Assembly: GCA_947630355.1 (NCBI GenBank)
Contig: CANRHJ010000108.1
Location: forward strand, 1-6,587
Length of the DNA stretch: 6,587 bases
Direction of reading: 5' to 3'
Origin: Candidatus Gastranaerophilales bacterium
GTDB lineage: Bacteria; Cyanobacteriota; Vampirovibrionia; Gastranaerophilales; Gastranaerophilaceae
A program made the position numbers and the translations under genes. Positions within the stretch are counted from its first letter, which is position 1, and every line of letters begins with the position of its first letter. Positions 5,898-6,587 of this stretch are shown here, piece after piece. Under the pieces are notes generated by a model, which saw nothing but the letters and a program-made list of their open reading frames with translations, made no database searches and had not been told where the DNA came from.

Positions 5898-6587
5898 TTG
5901 ACTGAAAAAATTAAAATAACGGGAGGAAAACAATTAAGAGGTGAAGTTACCGTAAGCGGTGCTAAAAATGCAGTCCTGAAATTAATGGCGGCTGCACTTT
6001 TAGCTAAAGGCGAAAGTAAAATATATAACGTTCCCGAGCTTACGGATGTTGTTATTATGCTCAATGTTATTGAACAGCTTGGTGCTAAAACTTTTTATGA
6101 TAAAGCAGAAAAGTCTATCACTATTGATGCAACCGATATCACTAATATCAGAGCCAGCTATGAACTGGTAAGCAGAATGCGTGCTTCTTTTATAGTTCTC
6201 GGCGCTTTAGTCGGCAGATGCAAAGAAGCTATAGTCGCTCTGCCGGGCGGATGTGCCATCGGTGAAAGAAAAGTTGATTTCCACATCAGAGGACTTGAAG
6301 CTCTCGGAACCTCCATTAAAATAGAAAACGGTTATGTTCATGCCAAAGCTAAAAAATTAACAGGTACGGATATTTATCTTGATATACCGTCTGTCGGTGC
6401 TACGGAGAACATTATGCTGGCTTCTGTCTTGGCAGAAGGCTCTACAAGAATTCAAAATGCGGCACAAGAACCTGAAATCGTAGATTTAGCTAACTTCCTT
6501 AACGCTATGGGCGCTGATATTATCGGAGCCGGAACTTCGGAAATTGTTATCAACGGGGTTTATCAGGACAATCTTCACCCGATTGAA
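5898..6587 (+). CDS. murA: UDP-N-acetylglucosamine 1-carboxyvinyltransferase MurA (3' end cut by window edge)
   Basis: MurA transfers enolpyruvate from phosphoenolpyruvate to UDP-GlcNAc in the cytosol, the first committed step of peptidoglycan synthesis and the target of fosfomycin. The first 230 codons are present, roughly the N-terminal half of a protein of about 420 residues. The N-terminus has KITGGKQLRGEVTVSGAKNA (6 onward) with the substrate-binding Lys23. SRMRAS follows, and the active-site loop LPGGCAIGERKVDFHI (115-130) carries the catalytic, fosfomycin-reactive Cys119. The usual GPL[LV]AR motif reads GALVGR here (102-107), a mild deviation. Translation starts at TTG, supported by AAGGG and by the conserved N-terminus starting at once. 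The gene diverges from the cdd operon and has its own promoter. Loop Cys and Lys are intact, so activity is expected. Confidence 0.95.
   Translation, partial: MTEKIKITGGKQLRGEVTVSGAKNAVLKLMAAALLAKGESKIYNVPELTDVVIMLNVIEQLGAKTFYDKAEKSITIDATDITNIRASYELVSRMRASFIVLGALVGRCKEAIVALPGGCAIGERKVDFHIRGLEALGTSIKIENGYVHAKAKKLTGTDIYLDIPSVGATENIMLASVLAEGSTRIQNAAQEPEIVDLANFLNAMGADIIGAGTSEIVINGVYQDNLHPIE

Noticed and set aside
5852..6064. Minus-strand open frame of 70 codons over the start of murA
   Set aside because: It lies opposite the conserved MurA N-terminus and reads no recognisable protein; it is a shadow of murA.

Overview
The window is AT-rich bacterial core-genome DNA. It contains no mobile element, tRNA, rRNA or CRISPR array that I can see. 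It holds five complete genes and two cut by the window edges, all housekeeping or cell-envelope functions. The best guess at source is a low-GC relative of Cyanobacteria, of the Vampirovibrionia/Gastranaerophilales ('Melainabacteria') type. This is inference from memory: the group-3 sigma factor reads more like cyanobacterial SigF than a Bacillus SigB/SigF, and it sits beside a type IV prepilin peptidase. A low-GC Firmicute or another diderm lineage is not excluded.

Layout, left to right. Positions 1-1917 carry secD then secF (cut by the left edge) on the minus strand, forming the SecDF protein-export motor. A 252-bp divergent region (1918-2169) carries an extended -10 promoter and a long, apparently structured leader for recA (2170-3201, plus strand). 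A perfect 30-bp palindrome (3238-3267) separates recA from the convergent prepilin peptidase gene and probably serves as a terminator for both directions. Positions 3267-5605 are a tightly packed minus-strand operon, transcribed cdd (cytidine deaminase), sigF-like sigma factor, pilD-like prepilin peptidase. A 292-bp divergent region (5606-5897) follows, with a second extended -10 promoter. Then comes murA on the plus strand, starting at TTG and running off the right edge.

Functionally, SecDF and the prepilin peptidase both serve export and envelope assembly. In cyanobacteria SigF is linked to type IV pilus expression, so the sigma-factor/peptidase pairing may be a regulatory module for pili. 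RecA (recombination and DNA repair), Cdd (pyrimidine salvage) and MurA (first committed step of peptidoglycan synthesis) are unrelated neighbours. The least explained parts are the recA leader (2051-2169), whose outer helix begins at the predicted transcription start, and the prepilin peptidase, which carries an acidic loop and extra membrane segments.
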